Positions 25,588 through 34,387 of a DNA stretch of 64,000 nt are shown piece by piece. The notes under the pieces were generated by a model that saw only the letters and a program-made list of their open reading frames with translations, had not been told where the DNA came from and made no database searches. The stretch comes from Lachnospiraceae bacterium V9D3004 (GTDB taxonomy: Bacteria; Bacillota; Clostridia; Lachnospirales; Lachnospiraceae): assembly GCA_000621985.1 (NCBI GenBank), contig KK211381.1:34706-98705 (forward strand), read 5' to 3'. Position numbers and translations under genes: made by a program. Position 1 is the first letter of the stretch. Every line of letters begins with the position of its first letter.

Positions 25588-26193
25588 ATGAGAATAATTA
25601 TGGGGAATATGAATATGTCAGAATTATACGGATTATATCTTGAAGATTTGAAGAATATTCAGGATGATCTAACAAGAAAAGTCAACAGAATAAGAGAAGA
25701 AGTCAGGGAAGAGATCGGAATGGATCCGGTAGAACATTGCCTTTCAAGGATCAAAGACGAAGAAAGTATGCGTGACAAATGCAGACGTAAGAATCTTCCG
25801 GAAACAGCCGAATCCGCACTTTTTCAGATACGTGATGCTTTAGGTTTCAGGATTGTATGTGCGTTTGTTGATGATGTATATACCATAAGAGATCATATTG
25901 TACAGCTTGAGGGGTATGAGGTGTTAGAAGAGAAGGATTACATACGTCATGCCAAGCCGAACGGATACAGAAGTTATCACATGATACTTCGTGCAAGAGA
26001 ACGATTTTTTGTTGAGGTTCAGCTAAGGACGATATCCATGGATACGTGGGCATCTCTTGAACATCATATGCGCTACAAAAAAGAGATCAGTAATGAACAA
26101 CTTATCATGCAGGAATTGAAAAGATGCGCCGATGAACTGGCATCTACCGATATTTCCATGCAGACTATAAGAGATATGATCCTTAAAAAATAG
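25588..26193 (+). CDS. Small alarmone (p)ppGpp synthetase, RelQ-like
   Basis: Up to 201 aa, a stand-alone RelA/SpoT synthetase domain without hydrolase or regulatory parts. Visible motifs: RIKDEESMRDKC, DALGFRIVCAF, KPNGYRSYHMI and EVQLRTISMDTWASLEHHMRYK. It transfers pyrophosphate from ATP to GDP or GTP. Start is uncertain: ATGs lie at 25588, 25600, 25609 and 25615; GGGGAA at 25602-25607 best fits the last. It sits directly upstream of a two-component system. Confidence 0.87.
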   Translation: MRIIMGNMNMSELYGLYLEDLKNIQDDLTRKVNRIREEVREEIGMDPVEHCLSRIKDEESMRDKCRRKNLPETAESALFQIRDALGFRIVCAFVDDVYTIRDHIVQLEGYEVLEEKDYIRHAKPNGYRSYHMILRARERFFVEVQLRTISMDTWASLEHHMRYKKEISNEQLIMQELKRCADELASTDISMQTIRDMILKK

Positions 26194-26224
26194 TGATAGG
26201 TAAGGGAAAGGGAGAAATATTTAT

Positions 26225-26896
26225 ATGAAAATACTGCTTGCAGAAGATACATATGATCTTAACCGGGCGGTTAAGGCAATATTGGATCGTGAAGGATATG
26301 ATACCGACCAGGCATTTGACGGTGAAGATGCTCTGGATAAGATCAAAAATAATGGATATGATCTTATCATACTTGATATAATGATGCCAAAGGCAGATGG
26401 AATAGAAGTACTTAAGAGTACCCGTGAAAGCGGAATTATCACTCCGGTACTTTTGCTTACGGCAAAGGCTGAGATTGATGACAAAGTAAACGGTCTCGAT
26501 GCGGGAGCCGATGATTATCTGACAAAGCCGTTTGCGATGAAAGAGCTGCTTGCCAGAATTCGTGCGATGACAAGAAGAAAAACACAGTATAACGGGGGAG
26601 ATCTTCAGTATCTTGATATCAGGCTCAGAGAGACAAACCTTGAATTGTCATGTGAGAATGCGGTTCGTTTATCTATTAAGGAATATGAATTGCTCAAGAC
26701 ATTTATTACTAATTCAGAACATGCGATTGATACGGAATTCATACTTGAACATGTATGGAATGATGAGCCTGAGGCAGGCGGTGAAGTTGTATGGCTGTAC
26801 GTATCCTATCTGAATCGTAAGCTTCGTGCCGTTGCATCAAAGGCGTACATAGACGGATCGCTTGAAGCAGGGTACAGACTCGTCGGACAGGAGTAG
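26225..26896 (+). CDS. OmpR/PhoB-type response regulator
   Basis: 223 aa. Receiver domain with phospho-acceptor D51 (LIILDIMMP), acidic pair E7/D8, the conserved Thr of LLTAK and Lys of LTKPF. The C-terminal winged helix ends VVWLYVSYLNRKLRAV and IDGSLEAGYRLV. It acts with the histidine kinase encoded 37 bp downstream. The DNA target is unknown. Confidence 0.93.
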   Translation: MKILLAEDTYDLNRAVKAILDREGYDTDQAFDGEDALDKIKNNGYDLIILDIMMPKADGIEVLKSTRESGIITPVLLLTAKAEIDDKVNGLDAGADDYLTKPFAMKELLARIRAMTRRKTQYNGGDLQYLDIRLRETNLELSCENAVRLSIKEYELLKTFITNSEHAIDTEFILEHVWNDEPEAGGEVVWLYVSYLNRKLRAVASKAYIDGSLEAGYRLVGQE

Positions 26897-26932
26897 TATA
26901 TCGGGATCATTACAGGATAAGGAGTATGTATT

Positions 26933-28252
26933 TTGAACAGTCAGGGAATCATGAGATTACGGAGAAAGTTCATATTTGTTACAACTCTTGCATTTGTGTC
27001 GGTCATTCTTTTAATGGGCGGCTTCATGTACTATGCAAGTCTTTTGACTACGCGTAATGAGATACATGCCATCCTTGATTATATTATTGAAAATGACGGT
27101 GAGATCACAGAGCCTGAGGAACCTTTGGTACAGGACATGAACAATGATGAATCTACAGGTTTTTTTGATGAGATGTTCGGTCTTGGAAACTGGATGGATG
27201 AATCAAAAGAATTCCCATATTCCATCAGATATTTTGCAGTAATATTCGATGTCGATCCGAATGTTGTGATATTCAAGACAAACCATATTGCAGCCGTGTC
27301 CGATGAAGATGCAATGAGATATGCAAATGAGGTCATCGACGGATCTTCATCGTTTGGAAGAATAGATAATTATTATTATCAGGTTGCCGACAGACCGGAG
27401 GGCGGTAAGATTGTTGTATATCTTGAAGCAAGGCGCCAGATGAACAATATCGGACGAATACTTTTTTATTCATTGATACTTACGATCTTGGGTAGTATGT
27501 TGACGATCCTTTTCATATTGATCTTCTCTAGAAGAATATTTAACAGAGAATTGTCAAGAAAAGAGATGCAGGACAGATTCATGACAAACGCTAGTCATGA
27601 ACTTAAGACGCCTCTTGCGGTTATCAAAGCGAATACGGAAGTCGAGCAGATGCTGACCGGAGAAAATGAATGGAATATATCCACGATGCAGCAGGTTGAA
27701 CGAATGACCGGACTTATCCAGAATCTTATCAGTATTGTTCGCGCGGAAGAGAGAGAGAATGAGGAGACTGTCAAGGAAGTAGATGTGTCGGCGCTTGTAA
27801 AAGAAACTGCTGATTCATTTAAAGCAGTTGCAAAAAACAGTGGCAAAAAACTTGAGTATGATATCGAGGACAGTATTGTATGCAGGATGTCGGAAGCAGA
27901 CGGAAGGCAGCTTGTGTTGTTATTCATTGATAATGCGGTAAAATATTGTGATGATGAAGGAACCGTGACCGTTGCCATAAGATCCAAGGCGAGATCGATC
28001 AGATTCTCGGTATCCAATGATTATGCTGAAGGCGAGAATATTGACTACAGCAAGTTTTTTGAGCGTTTCTACAGACAGGATGAATCACACAATATCAAAA
28101 AAGGCGGTTACGGAGTCGGACTTTCGATCGCTGAGAGTATTGTTGAAAAATATCATGGTAAGATTAATGTTGAATGGAGAGACGGAGTTATATCATTCGT
28201 CTGTACATTCCATAACGTTAAATCAATAAAAAGCAGAAAAATGGAGGGATAG
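26933..28252 (+). CDS. Two-component sensor histidine kinase
   Basis: 439 aa from a TTG with AAGGAG at 26919-26924. Two membrane helices (about residues 13-36 and 178-203) flank an extracytoplasmic domain of about 140 residues rich in acidic groups. There is no obvious HAMP; the coupling linker is short. The H-box NASHELKTPLAV has phospho-acceptor H222. The ATPase domain shows FIDNAVKYC, a compact F-box and GGYGVGLSIAES. Paired with the response regulator upstream; the signal is unknown. Confidence 0.92.
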   Translation: MNSQGIMRLRRKFIFVTTLAFVSVILLMGGFMYYASLLTTRNEIHAILDYIIENDGEITEPEEPLVQDMNNDESTGFFDEMFGLGNWMDESKEFPYSIRYFAVIFDVDPNVVIFKTNHIAAVSDEDAMRYANEVIDGSSSFGRIDNYYYQVADRPEGGKIVVYLEARRQMNNIGRILFYSLILTILGSMLTILFILIFSRRIFNRELSRKEMQDRFMTNASHELKTPLAVIKANTEVEQMLTGENEWNISTMQQVERMTGLIQNLISIVRAEERENEETVKEVDVSALVKETADSFKAVAKNSGKKLEYDIEDSIVCRMSEADGRQLVLLFIDNAVKYCDDEGTVTVAIRSKARSIRFSVSNDYAEGENIDYSKFFERFYRQDESHNIKKGGYGVGLSIAESIVEKYHGKINVEWRDGVISFVCTFHNVKSIKSRKMEG

Positions 28253-28254
28253 CA

Positions 28255-28647
28255 ATGAAAGAAGTATATGATTTTTTGAAAAAATGCGGAACGTATTATC
28301 TTGCAACTGTAGAAGGTGATAAACCCAGAGTTCGTCCGTTCGGAACGATCGATATATTCGAGGACAGGCTTTATATCCAGACCGGTAAGGTTAAAAATGT
28401 ATCGAAGCAGCTTCAGGCTAATCCCAAGGCTGAGATATGCGCATTTGCAGAAGGTACATGGGTTCGTGTTGAAGGAAAACTTATCAGGGATGACAGGATC
28501 GAACCAAAGACTCATATGTTGGATAATTATCCGGAACTTAAAGGAATGTATTCCGCAGAAGATGATAATACCGAAGTACTGTATTTTGAAGACGCAACAG
28601 CAACATTTTATTCTTTTACATCAGAACCGAAGGTTGTAAGATTCTGA
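28255..28647 (+). CDS. Pyridoxamine-5'-phosphate-oxidase-like flavoprotein
   Basis: 130 aa. A split-barrel FMN-binding protein: YYLATVEGDKPRVRPFG and LYIQTGKVKNVSKQLQANPK are typical of the clostridial PNPOx-like family. Such proteins usually bind FMN or heme and reduce unknown substrates; true PNPOx activity is unlikely at this size. AGGGATAGCA precedes the ATG two bases after the kinase stop, so it belongs to the same transcript. Confidence 0.83.
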   Translation: MKEVYDFLKKCGTYYLATVEGDKPRVRPFGTIDIFEDRLYIQTGKVKNVSKQLQANPKAEICAFAEGTWVRVEGKLIRDDRIEPKTHMLDNYPELKGMYSAEDDNTEVLYFEDATATFYSFTSEPKVVRF

Positions 28648-28696
28648 TTTAAAACACTCTGTGAAACATTTTGTTCTACCGGGTGGGAGGCTTTTT

Positions 28697-30112
28697 ATGG
28701 GAAAAAGAAAGCATATTTCAACTTGTAAGAGACCTATAAGAAGGGGAATCCATTTTGGATTCTTCGTATTTGTGCTGATCATAGGTTTTGTTGTAGGTTA
28801 TCTTTCGTTCAGGGGATATCGTGATTCGATCCGGCATGACTACAGAGATCATCTTACCGGTGTTATTGAATTTCTTGCTGAAAATATGGATACGGATAAT
28901 ATTAAAAAATGTATCAATAGCAGAACAACTTCAGCAAAGTACCGTGAACTCCAGGTTATGCTCAATATGATGACGGATACAATGGAAGATGTAATGTATA
29001 TTAATATCATTGTGCCAAAGAATGAAACCGAAGTAAATTCTGCGCTTTATGTTATGGATTCGGAGTCGGGACAGGATATTACCGTGAGTGGTGAAGGCTC
29101 GGCATTCTGTATATTATCAGGTTATGATATACCTATCCCTGTTGCGGTTGATAATATGAAGGCTTATAATTCCAAAGGAGTATCTTATTATATTAAAAAT
29201 CTTGTGGAAGGAAGACATTTTACCGCGTCAATGCCTTTGTATGATTCAAAGGGAGAAAAGTTTGCCCTTATCAGTGCGGCAGCCGATTACGATTATCTGT
29301 ATAATATGGCTGTAAGATATGCTGCAATTTCCATGATATTAGTTGCTCTGATCAGTATAGTAGCCATAATGTTATTCATGAGGTGGATCAGCAGGAACAT
29401 TACAATTCCTATAAGAAAACTTGAGGAGAGTGCACTAGAATTTGCGAATAAATGCGACGGCCAGAAAAGTATTGATACGATGGCATTTAACATTCCGGAT
29501 ATAACTACCGGAAATGAGATCGAATCCCTTATGAATTCGATCAAACATATGGCTTCTTCCATGAGAGGATATGTGCAGGAGATTCTTAACGAAGAACAAA
29601 AGACTGAGGCTATGACAGCTATTGCATATAAAGATGCTCTCACCCATGTAAAGAGCAAAGCTGCATACGATATCGAAAGAGCCAGACTGATAGAAGATAT
29701 TGCACAGAATCAAGCTCAGTTTGGAATTCTTATGGTGGATGTTAATAATCTGAAACATATTAACGATACATACGGTCATGAATGCGGGGATGAGTATATT
29801 ATCGGATCGTGCAGACTGATATGCGACATATATGCACATTCGTCCGTTTACAGGATCGGCGGAGATGAATTTGTTGTTGTTTTGCTTGGACGAGACTATG
29901 ATGTAAGGAACGATCTTATCCGTTCAATGCGTCTCAGATTCAAGAAGGCGGCTTCTGATTCCGAAGAAAAACCATGGCACAGATACAGCGCTGCTTCGGG
30001 AATGGCTGTTTATTCGGACGGAGACAGCTTTGATGATGTATTTAGGAGGGCTGATAATGCGATGTACGATAATAAATCAGCCATAAAAAAACGTAACGAT
30101 TATGAGATATAA
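28697..30112 (+). CDS. Membrane-bound diguanylate cyclase (GGDEF) with HAMP linker
   Basis: 471 aa from the ATG at 28697, preceded by GGGTGGGAGG; an in-frame GTG at 28661 is upstream of that site. Membrane helices near residues 22-40 and 208-232 enclose an extracytoplasmic sensor domain. A HAMP-like helix (NITIPIRKLEESALEFANK) leads to the GGDEF domain with an intact RIGGDEF active site. No RxxD inhibitory site precedes GGDEF at the usual distance. It makes cyclic di-GMP; with the HD-GYP-like gene at 23948 the region could code for both synthesis and breakdown. Confidence 0.9.
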   Translation: MGKRKHISTCKRPIRRGIHFGFFVFVLIIGFVVGYLSFRGYRDSIRHDYRDHLTGVIEFLAENMDTDNIKKCINSRTTSAKYRELQVMLNMMTDTMEDVMYINIIVPKNETEVNSALYVMDSESGQDITVSGEGSAFCILSGYDIPIPVAVDNMKAYNSKGVSYYIKNLVEGRHFTASMPLYDSKGEKFALISAAADYDYLYNMAVRYAAISMILVALISIVAIMLFMRWISRNITIPIRKLEESALEFANKCDGQKSIDTMAFNIPDITTGNEIESLMNSIKHMASSMRGYVQEILNEEQKTEAMTAIAYKDALTHVKSKAAYDIERARLIEDIAQNQAQFGILMVDVNNLKHINDTYGHECGDEYIIGSCRLICDIYAHSSVYRIGGDEFVVVLLGRDYDVRNDLIRSMRLRFKKAASDSEEKPWHRYSAASGMAVYSDGDSFDDVFRRADNAMYDNKSAIKKRNDYEI

Positions 30113-30139
30113 GGTTAGAAAAATATAATAAATACTTTA

Positions 30140-30191
30140 TTGACATGCTCAATTCAATTGTGTACAATTAATGTCCGGTGATTGTACACAA
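30140..30191 (+). promoter_or_regulatory. ohrR promoter with OhrR-type inverted-repeat operator
   Basis: -35 TTGACA at 30140-30145, a 17-bp spacer, and -10 TACAAT at 30163-30168. The -10 lies inside TTGTGTACAAT (30158-30168), whose exact inverse ATTGTACACAA is at 30181-30191. TACAAT/ATTGTA arms are typical of OhrR and MarR sites, so the regulator probably represses itself by covering the -10 and the transcription start. Confidence 0.82.
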
Positions 30192-30216
30192 TTTTTTTAA
30201 GGAGATATGTAAAATA

Positions 30217-30666
30217 ATGCGAAACAAATATTCCAGCCTGAAATTGGAGAATCAGTTGTGTTTTCCTCTGTATGCATGTTCCAAAGGAGTTACGAGGATG
30301 TATAAGCCCATGCTTGACGAGCTTGATCTTACGTACACTCAGTATATTACGATGATGGTTTTGTGGGACTGCAATAAGATAAGTGTAAAAAAACTCGGCG
30401 AGAAATTATATCTTGATTCGGGAACTCTTACACCGCTTCTTAAAAAGCTTGAAGAAAAACACTATATCACCCGTGAACGTTCAAAAATCGATGAGAGAAT
30501 TCTGGAAGTAAGTGTTACGGATGAAGGAATGGAATTGCGTGAGCGGGCACTTGATATTCCGCAAAAAATGGCTGACAGTATTAATCTGTCTCATAAGGAA
30601 TCACTGCAGTTGTACAGTTTATTAATGAAGATGATCAATGCACAGGAAAGGAATAAGCGGGTATGA
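30217..30666 (+). CDS. OhrR-like MarR-family regulator (peroxide-sensing cysteine)
   Basis: 149 aa from the ATG at 30217, with AAGGAG at 30199-30204. The in-frame ATG at 30178 lies in the operator and is rejected. LENQLCFPLYACSK places C15 exactly where OhrR of Bacillus subtilis has its reactive cysteine. The winged helix (LGEKLYLDSGTLTPLLKKLE, TRERSKIDERIL) is also OhrR-like. OhrR normally controls organic-hydroperoxide resistance (ohr). No ohr or peroxidase gene is adjacent; instead a GH2 gene overlaps its stop by 4 nt. Confidence 0.85.
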   Translation: MRNKYSSLKLENQLCFPLYACSKGVTRMYKPMLDELDLTYTQYITMMVLWDCNKISVKKLGEKLYLDSGTLTPLLKKLEEKHYITRERSKIDERILEVSVTDEGMELRERALDIPQKMADSINLSHKESLQLYSLLMKMINAQERNKRV

Positions 30667-33188
30667 AAACTAATAACAACTATTTATTTAAAAACAGAAA
30701 TAACGACTTTGACAGAGAGTGGACTTTTTATCCGGGATTTTTTAATCTTTTTCATTCACAGAATCCGGAAAATAAAGGGTACAGAATCGTTGATCTGCCG
30801 CATGATTTTATGATAGAAAAGGACGTTTCGGCCGATGCCGCTTCAGGTCCTGCCATGGGATATTATAAAGGCGGTACAGGCAGTTACACCAAAAAATTTT
30901 ATGTGCCTTCATCGTTTAAAGATGAAATAATATATGTATATTTTGACGGAGTAATGGGCTTTGCGGGAATAGAGATAAATGGCGCATTCGTAATGAAACA
31001 TCATTACGGATATACGCCTTTTTTTGTTGATATCACTCCGTATATCGACTATGACGAGGAAAACAGGATAACCGTTAATGTTAATGCATCGGCGCAGCCG
31101 TCTTCAAGATGGTATTCGGGAGCAGGAATATACAGAAGCGTAAAACTGATCCATGTACCGAAACTGCACATAAAACCCGATGGAATATATCTTCACACGG
31201 ACAGGATCTCATATGAAGATAATAAACCGGATAAAGCATTTGTTACGGCAGAGATTGAAGTATGTAATCATACTGATAAAAGAAGGATCGCAAGGGTTGA
31301 TCTGTCTGCCGATATTTTTGAGTCAGAAGATAAAAATACAGGAATAAAAACCGTTCATAAAAATGACTCCGTATCATCTTTCGGAACCATAAGTATTGAA
31401 CCGGGTTCTGTTTCTATCGCCAGGATCAGAATGACATTTGACAGGCCGCTTTTATGGGATGCAGATAATCCCAATCTGTATAATGTGAAAGTCAGTGTGA
31501 CCGAACAATGCATATTCTCAACTCATCCGATAGATGTGGATGAGTTTATGACCGATACAGACAGTATTCTGTTTGGAATCAGAACCATATCGGTTGATTC
31601 AACTAACGGACTTCTTATAAACGGAAAAAATGTGAAGCTTAAGGGTGGCTGTATCCATCATGACAACGGTATTCTTGGGGCAGTATCTTTATATGACAGT
31701 GAATACAGAAAGATACTTATACACAAGCAGAACGGATTCAATGCGGTTCGAACTGCGCATAATCCTCCGTCGGCTGAATTGCTTCGTGCATGTGATGTGC
31801 TTGGAATATTTGTTTTAGATGAAGCGTTTGACTGTTTTGAGACATTTAAACAGCCCGGTGATTACAGTATGAATTTTGAAGAAAACTGGAGAGAAGATAT
31901 TAAAAGTTTCATGAAGCGTGACCGTAATCATCCCTCTGTTATCATATGGTCAACCGGAAATGAGATACCTGAAAGAGGAGGTCTCGGAAACGGTTTCAGA
32001 CTTGCAACAGAACTGGCTGATCACGTGAGAAATATAGATCATACCAGGCCCGTGACCAATGCTTTCTGTTCATTCTGGAGCGGACTTTGTGACAGGGAAC
32101 AAAATGATAATCCTTCCGAAAAAGATCCGGCATTTCTGAACAAAAGAAGTGAACCGTTTGTCAATAATCTTGATATAGTGGGATATAATTATCTTGATGA
32201 AAAATATGCGGATACAGTCAGAGATTACCCCGAAAGAGTGCTTGTGGGAACGGAGAGTTTTCCAAAAGAAATTGATAAGACATGGGAAAGGGTAATGAGT
32301 CATTCGGCGGTCATAGGAGATTTTACATGGACCAGTTTTGACTATATCGGAGAAGCAGGGATCGGCAAGTCCTGGTATTATGAAAAAGGTAACGAAGAAG
32401 CAAAAAAAGAGGCAGAAAAATCCGTATGGGCTTTTGAATCTAAATTTCCATGGAGACTGGCAGCGGATGCTGATTTTGATATTAACGGAAATATTACTCC
32501 GCAGGGATGTTTCAGGCGTGTTGTCTGGGGAAAAGATGATACGTATATTTTCACGACAGATCCGGCTATGAATGATCAGGTGGAGGTACTGAGTCTGTGG
32601 GGATTTGAAAGTATGTATCCCTCATGGAATCATGAGAGATATGAAGGGGAAAAAGTTAAGGTAATCGTATTCTCGCGAGCTCCGAAAGTAGTATTATATC
32701 AGGATGGTGAAATTGCCGGAACTTCTGAATGTGGTCCTTCATGCAGATACAGAGCTGAATTTGAGATTGAATACAAACCGGGTATTCTCACTGCTGTAAG
32801 TTTAGATGATACAGATAAAAAAATATCGGAAGCGTCACTTAAAACAACAGGCAAACCATCAAAGATAAGACTCGTTCCTGATAAAAAATCACTTAGATCC
32901 GACGGCAAATCTCTTGCTTATATAATGGTTGAGATTGTTGATGAAAATGATCTTCCCGTATCAAAACCCGACATAAAAATATCGGTAAAAACCGAAGGTG
33001 TCGTAACACTTCAGGGGTTCGGTTCGGCAGCACCGATAACGGATGAGAATTATACAAAAGGTGTGTTCAAAACGTACGAAGGAAGAGCACTTGCTGCCAT
33101 AAGATCAGGATATGAAAAGGGAACTGCAATCGTGACTTTTGAAGCAGAAGGAATCGGCGTGGCATCTGTAGAGATAACTGTTGAATAA
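30663..33188 (+). CDS. Glycoside hydrolase family 2 (beta-galactosidase-like)
   Basis: 841 aa. GH2 sugar-binding domain (LPHDFMIEKD, YYKGGTGSYTKKF), Ig-like domain, TIM barrel with KLKGGCIHHDNG and HNPPSAELL. The acid/base is E434 in STGNEIPE and the nucleophile E531 in LVGTESFP. C-terminal domains (about residue 620 on) resemble DUF4982 and an invasin/Big_1-like fold, as in GH2 enzymes of gut bacteria. No signal peptide. ATGA overlap with the OhrR-like gene implies coupled translation and possible control by peroxide stress. Substrate (galactoside or glucuronide) is not settled; DUF4982 favours beta-galactosidase. Confidence 0.9.
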   Translation: MKTNNNYLFKNRNNDFDREWTFYPGFFNLFHSQNPENKGYRIVDLPHDFMIEKDVSADAASGPAMGYYKGGTGSYTKKFYVPSSFKDEIIYVYFDGVMGFAGIEINGAFVMKHHYGYTPFFVDITPYIDYDEENRITVNVNASAQPSSRWYSGAGIYRSVKLIHVPKLHIKPDGIYLHTDRISYEDNKPDKAFVTAEIEVCNHTDKRRIARVDLSADIFESEDKNTGIKTVHKNDSVSSFGTISIEPGSVSIARIRMTFDRPLLWDADNPNLYNVKVSVTEQCIFSTHPIDVDEFMTDTDSILFGIRTISVDSTNGLLINGKNVKLKGGCIHHDNGILGAVSLYDSEYRKILIHKQNGFNAVRTAHNPPSAELLRACDVLGIFVLDEAFDCFETFKQPGDYSMNFEENWREDIKSFMKRDRNHPSVIIWSTGNEIPERGGLGNGFRLATELADHVRNIDHTRPVTNAFCSFWSGLCDREQNDNPSEKDPAFLNKRSEPFVNNLDIVGYNYLDEKYADTVRDYPERVLVGTESFPKEIDKTWERVMSHSAVIGDFTWTSFDYIGEAGIGKSWYYEKGNEEAKKEAEKSVWAFESKFPWRLAADADFDINGNITPQGCFRRVVWGKDDTYIFTTDPAMNDQVEVLSLWGFESMYPSWNHERYEGEKVKVIVFSRAPKVVLYQDGEIAGTSECGPSCRYRAEFEIEYKPGILTAVSLDDTDKKISEASLKTTGKPSKIRLVPDKKSLRSDGKSLAYIMVEIVDENDLPVSKPDIKISVKTEGVVTLQGFGSAAPITDENYTKGVFKTYEGRALAAIRSGYEKGTAIVTFEAEGIGVASVEITVE

Positions 33189-33207
33189 TAATATCGGAGG
33201 GGCAAAA

Positions 33208-34311
33208 ATGGAACGTGGTAAAAAAATAATACAGGTAAGTATTGTCGGGATAATCGTTAATCTTGTACTGGTTGCATTTAAGGCAATATGCGGTTTTGCG
33301 GCCGGTTCCATTGCAATTATCCTTGATGCTCTCAATAACCTCAGTGATGCATTTTCTTCAACTATTACCATAATCGGTACAAAACTTGCGGGACGTGCAC
33401 CGGACAGAAAACATCCGTACGGTTACGGACGAATAGAATATATAAGTTCTATCACTATAGCAATTATTATTCTTGCTGCCGGATTCACATCTTTTCGTGA
33501 ATCAATTGTTAAGATAATCAATCCTGAGCAGGCAGATTATACCGTCGTTTCATTTGTTATCCTGATAGTTGCCGTTGTTGTAAAATTTCTTCTCGGACGC
33601 TATGTAAAAGCAGCTGGGGAACGTTACAATTCCGAGTCGCTTATTGCTTCCGGTAAAGATGCATTATTTGATTCGCTCATATCGATATCTACTATCGTTG
33701 CAGCTGTTATAAGTGTGATATGGAATGTCAGCATTGAAGGTTATCTCGGAGTAGTGATCGCAGTAATAATTCTCAAGGCGGGAATCGAGATATTACTCGA
33801 ATCACTCGGCAGCATAATAGGAGAGAGGATCGATACCGAATTGTCTGTTAATCTTAAGGCAGATGTTGCATCGATGTCAGGAGTGTTGGGGGCATATGAT
33901 CTTATCCTTCACAGGTACGGTCCGGAAAGGATCATCGGATCCGTGCATGTTGAACTGCCCGATGATATGACCACGTCAGACATTCATAATATTACAAGAA
34001 AAATAACCGAATTTGTGTATGACAAATATAACATAGTATTAACTGTCGGAATATATGCATCCAATACTTCGAATGAACATTTTTCTACTATAAAAAATGA
34101 CATTATCGAGATCACAAAAGATTATCCCGAAGTTATACAGATACATGGATTTTATGCGGACGATGAAAGAAAGCAGATAACGTTTGATATCGTGATAGAT
34201 TTCAAGACTCCGGACAGATTTGCCACAAGAGATACCGTGTTACAAAAAATAAGCGATAAATATCCCGAATATGATTTTAATGCGAACATAGACAGTTATT
34301 TCAGCGATTAA
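33208..34311 (+). CDS. Cation diffusion facilitator family transporter
   Basis: 367 aa from the ATG at 33208, with CGGAGGGG upstream; an in-frame codon at 33181 lacks a site. Six membrane helices. The metal-binding pattern is DALNNLSDAFSS in helix 2, HPYGYGRIEYIS after it, and SGKDALFDSLIS in helix 5. The cytoplasmic C-terminal domain is present. Exports divalent metals such as Zn or Mn against protons. Asn beside Asp in the helix 2 motif (N-x-x-D) is more often seen in Mn/Fe-type members, but specificity is uncertain. Confidence 0.9.
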   Translation: MERGKKIIQVSIVGIIVNLVLVAFKAICGFAAGSIAIILDALNNLSDAFSSTITIIGTKLAGRAPDRKHPYGYGRIEYISSITIAIIILAAGFTSFRESIVKIINPEQADYTVVSFVILIVAVVVKFLLGRYVKAAGERYNSESLIASGKDALFDSLISISTIVAAVISVIWNVSIEGYLGVVIAVIILKAGIEILLESLGSIIGERIDTELSVNLKADVASMSGVLGAYDLILHRYGPERIIGSVHVELPDDMTTSDIHNITRKITEFVYDKYNIVLTVGIYASNTSNEHFSTIKNDIIEITKDYPEVIQIHGFYADDERKQITFDIVIDFKTPDRFATRDTVLQKISDKYPEYDFNANIDSYFSD

Positions 34312-34387
34312 AAAAATTGTAATTCCTTATAGCATTTTTGCGGGTAATGTGCTACAATTACATTATCTGGAGTGTGGAGGTGGGATT

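Noticed and set aside
30178-30216. Upstream ATG for the OhrR-like gene
   Set aside because: It lies in the operator, and starting at 30217 puts the reactive Cys at position 15 as in known OhrR.
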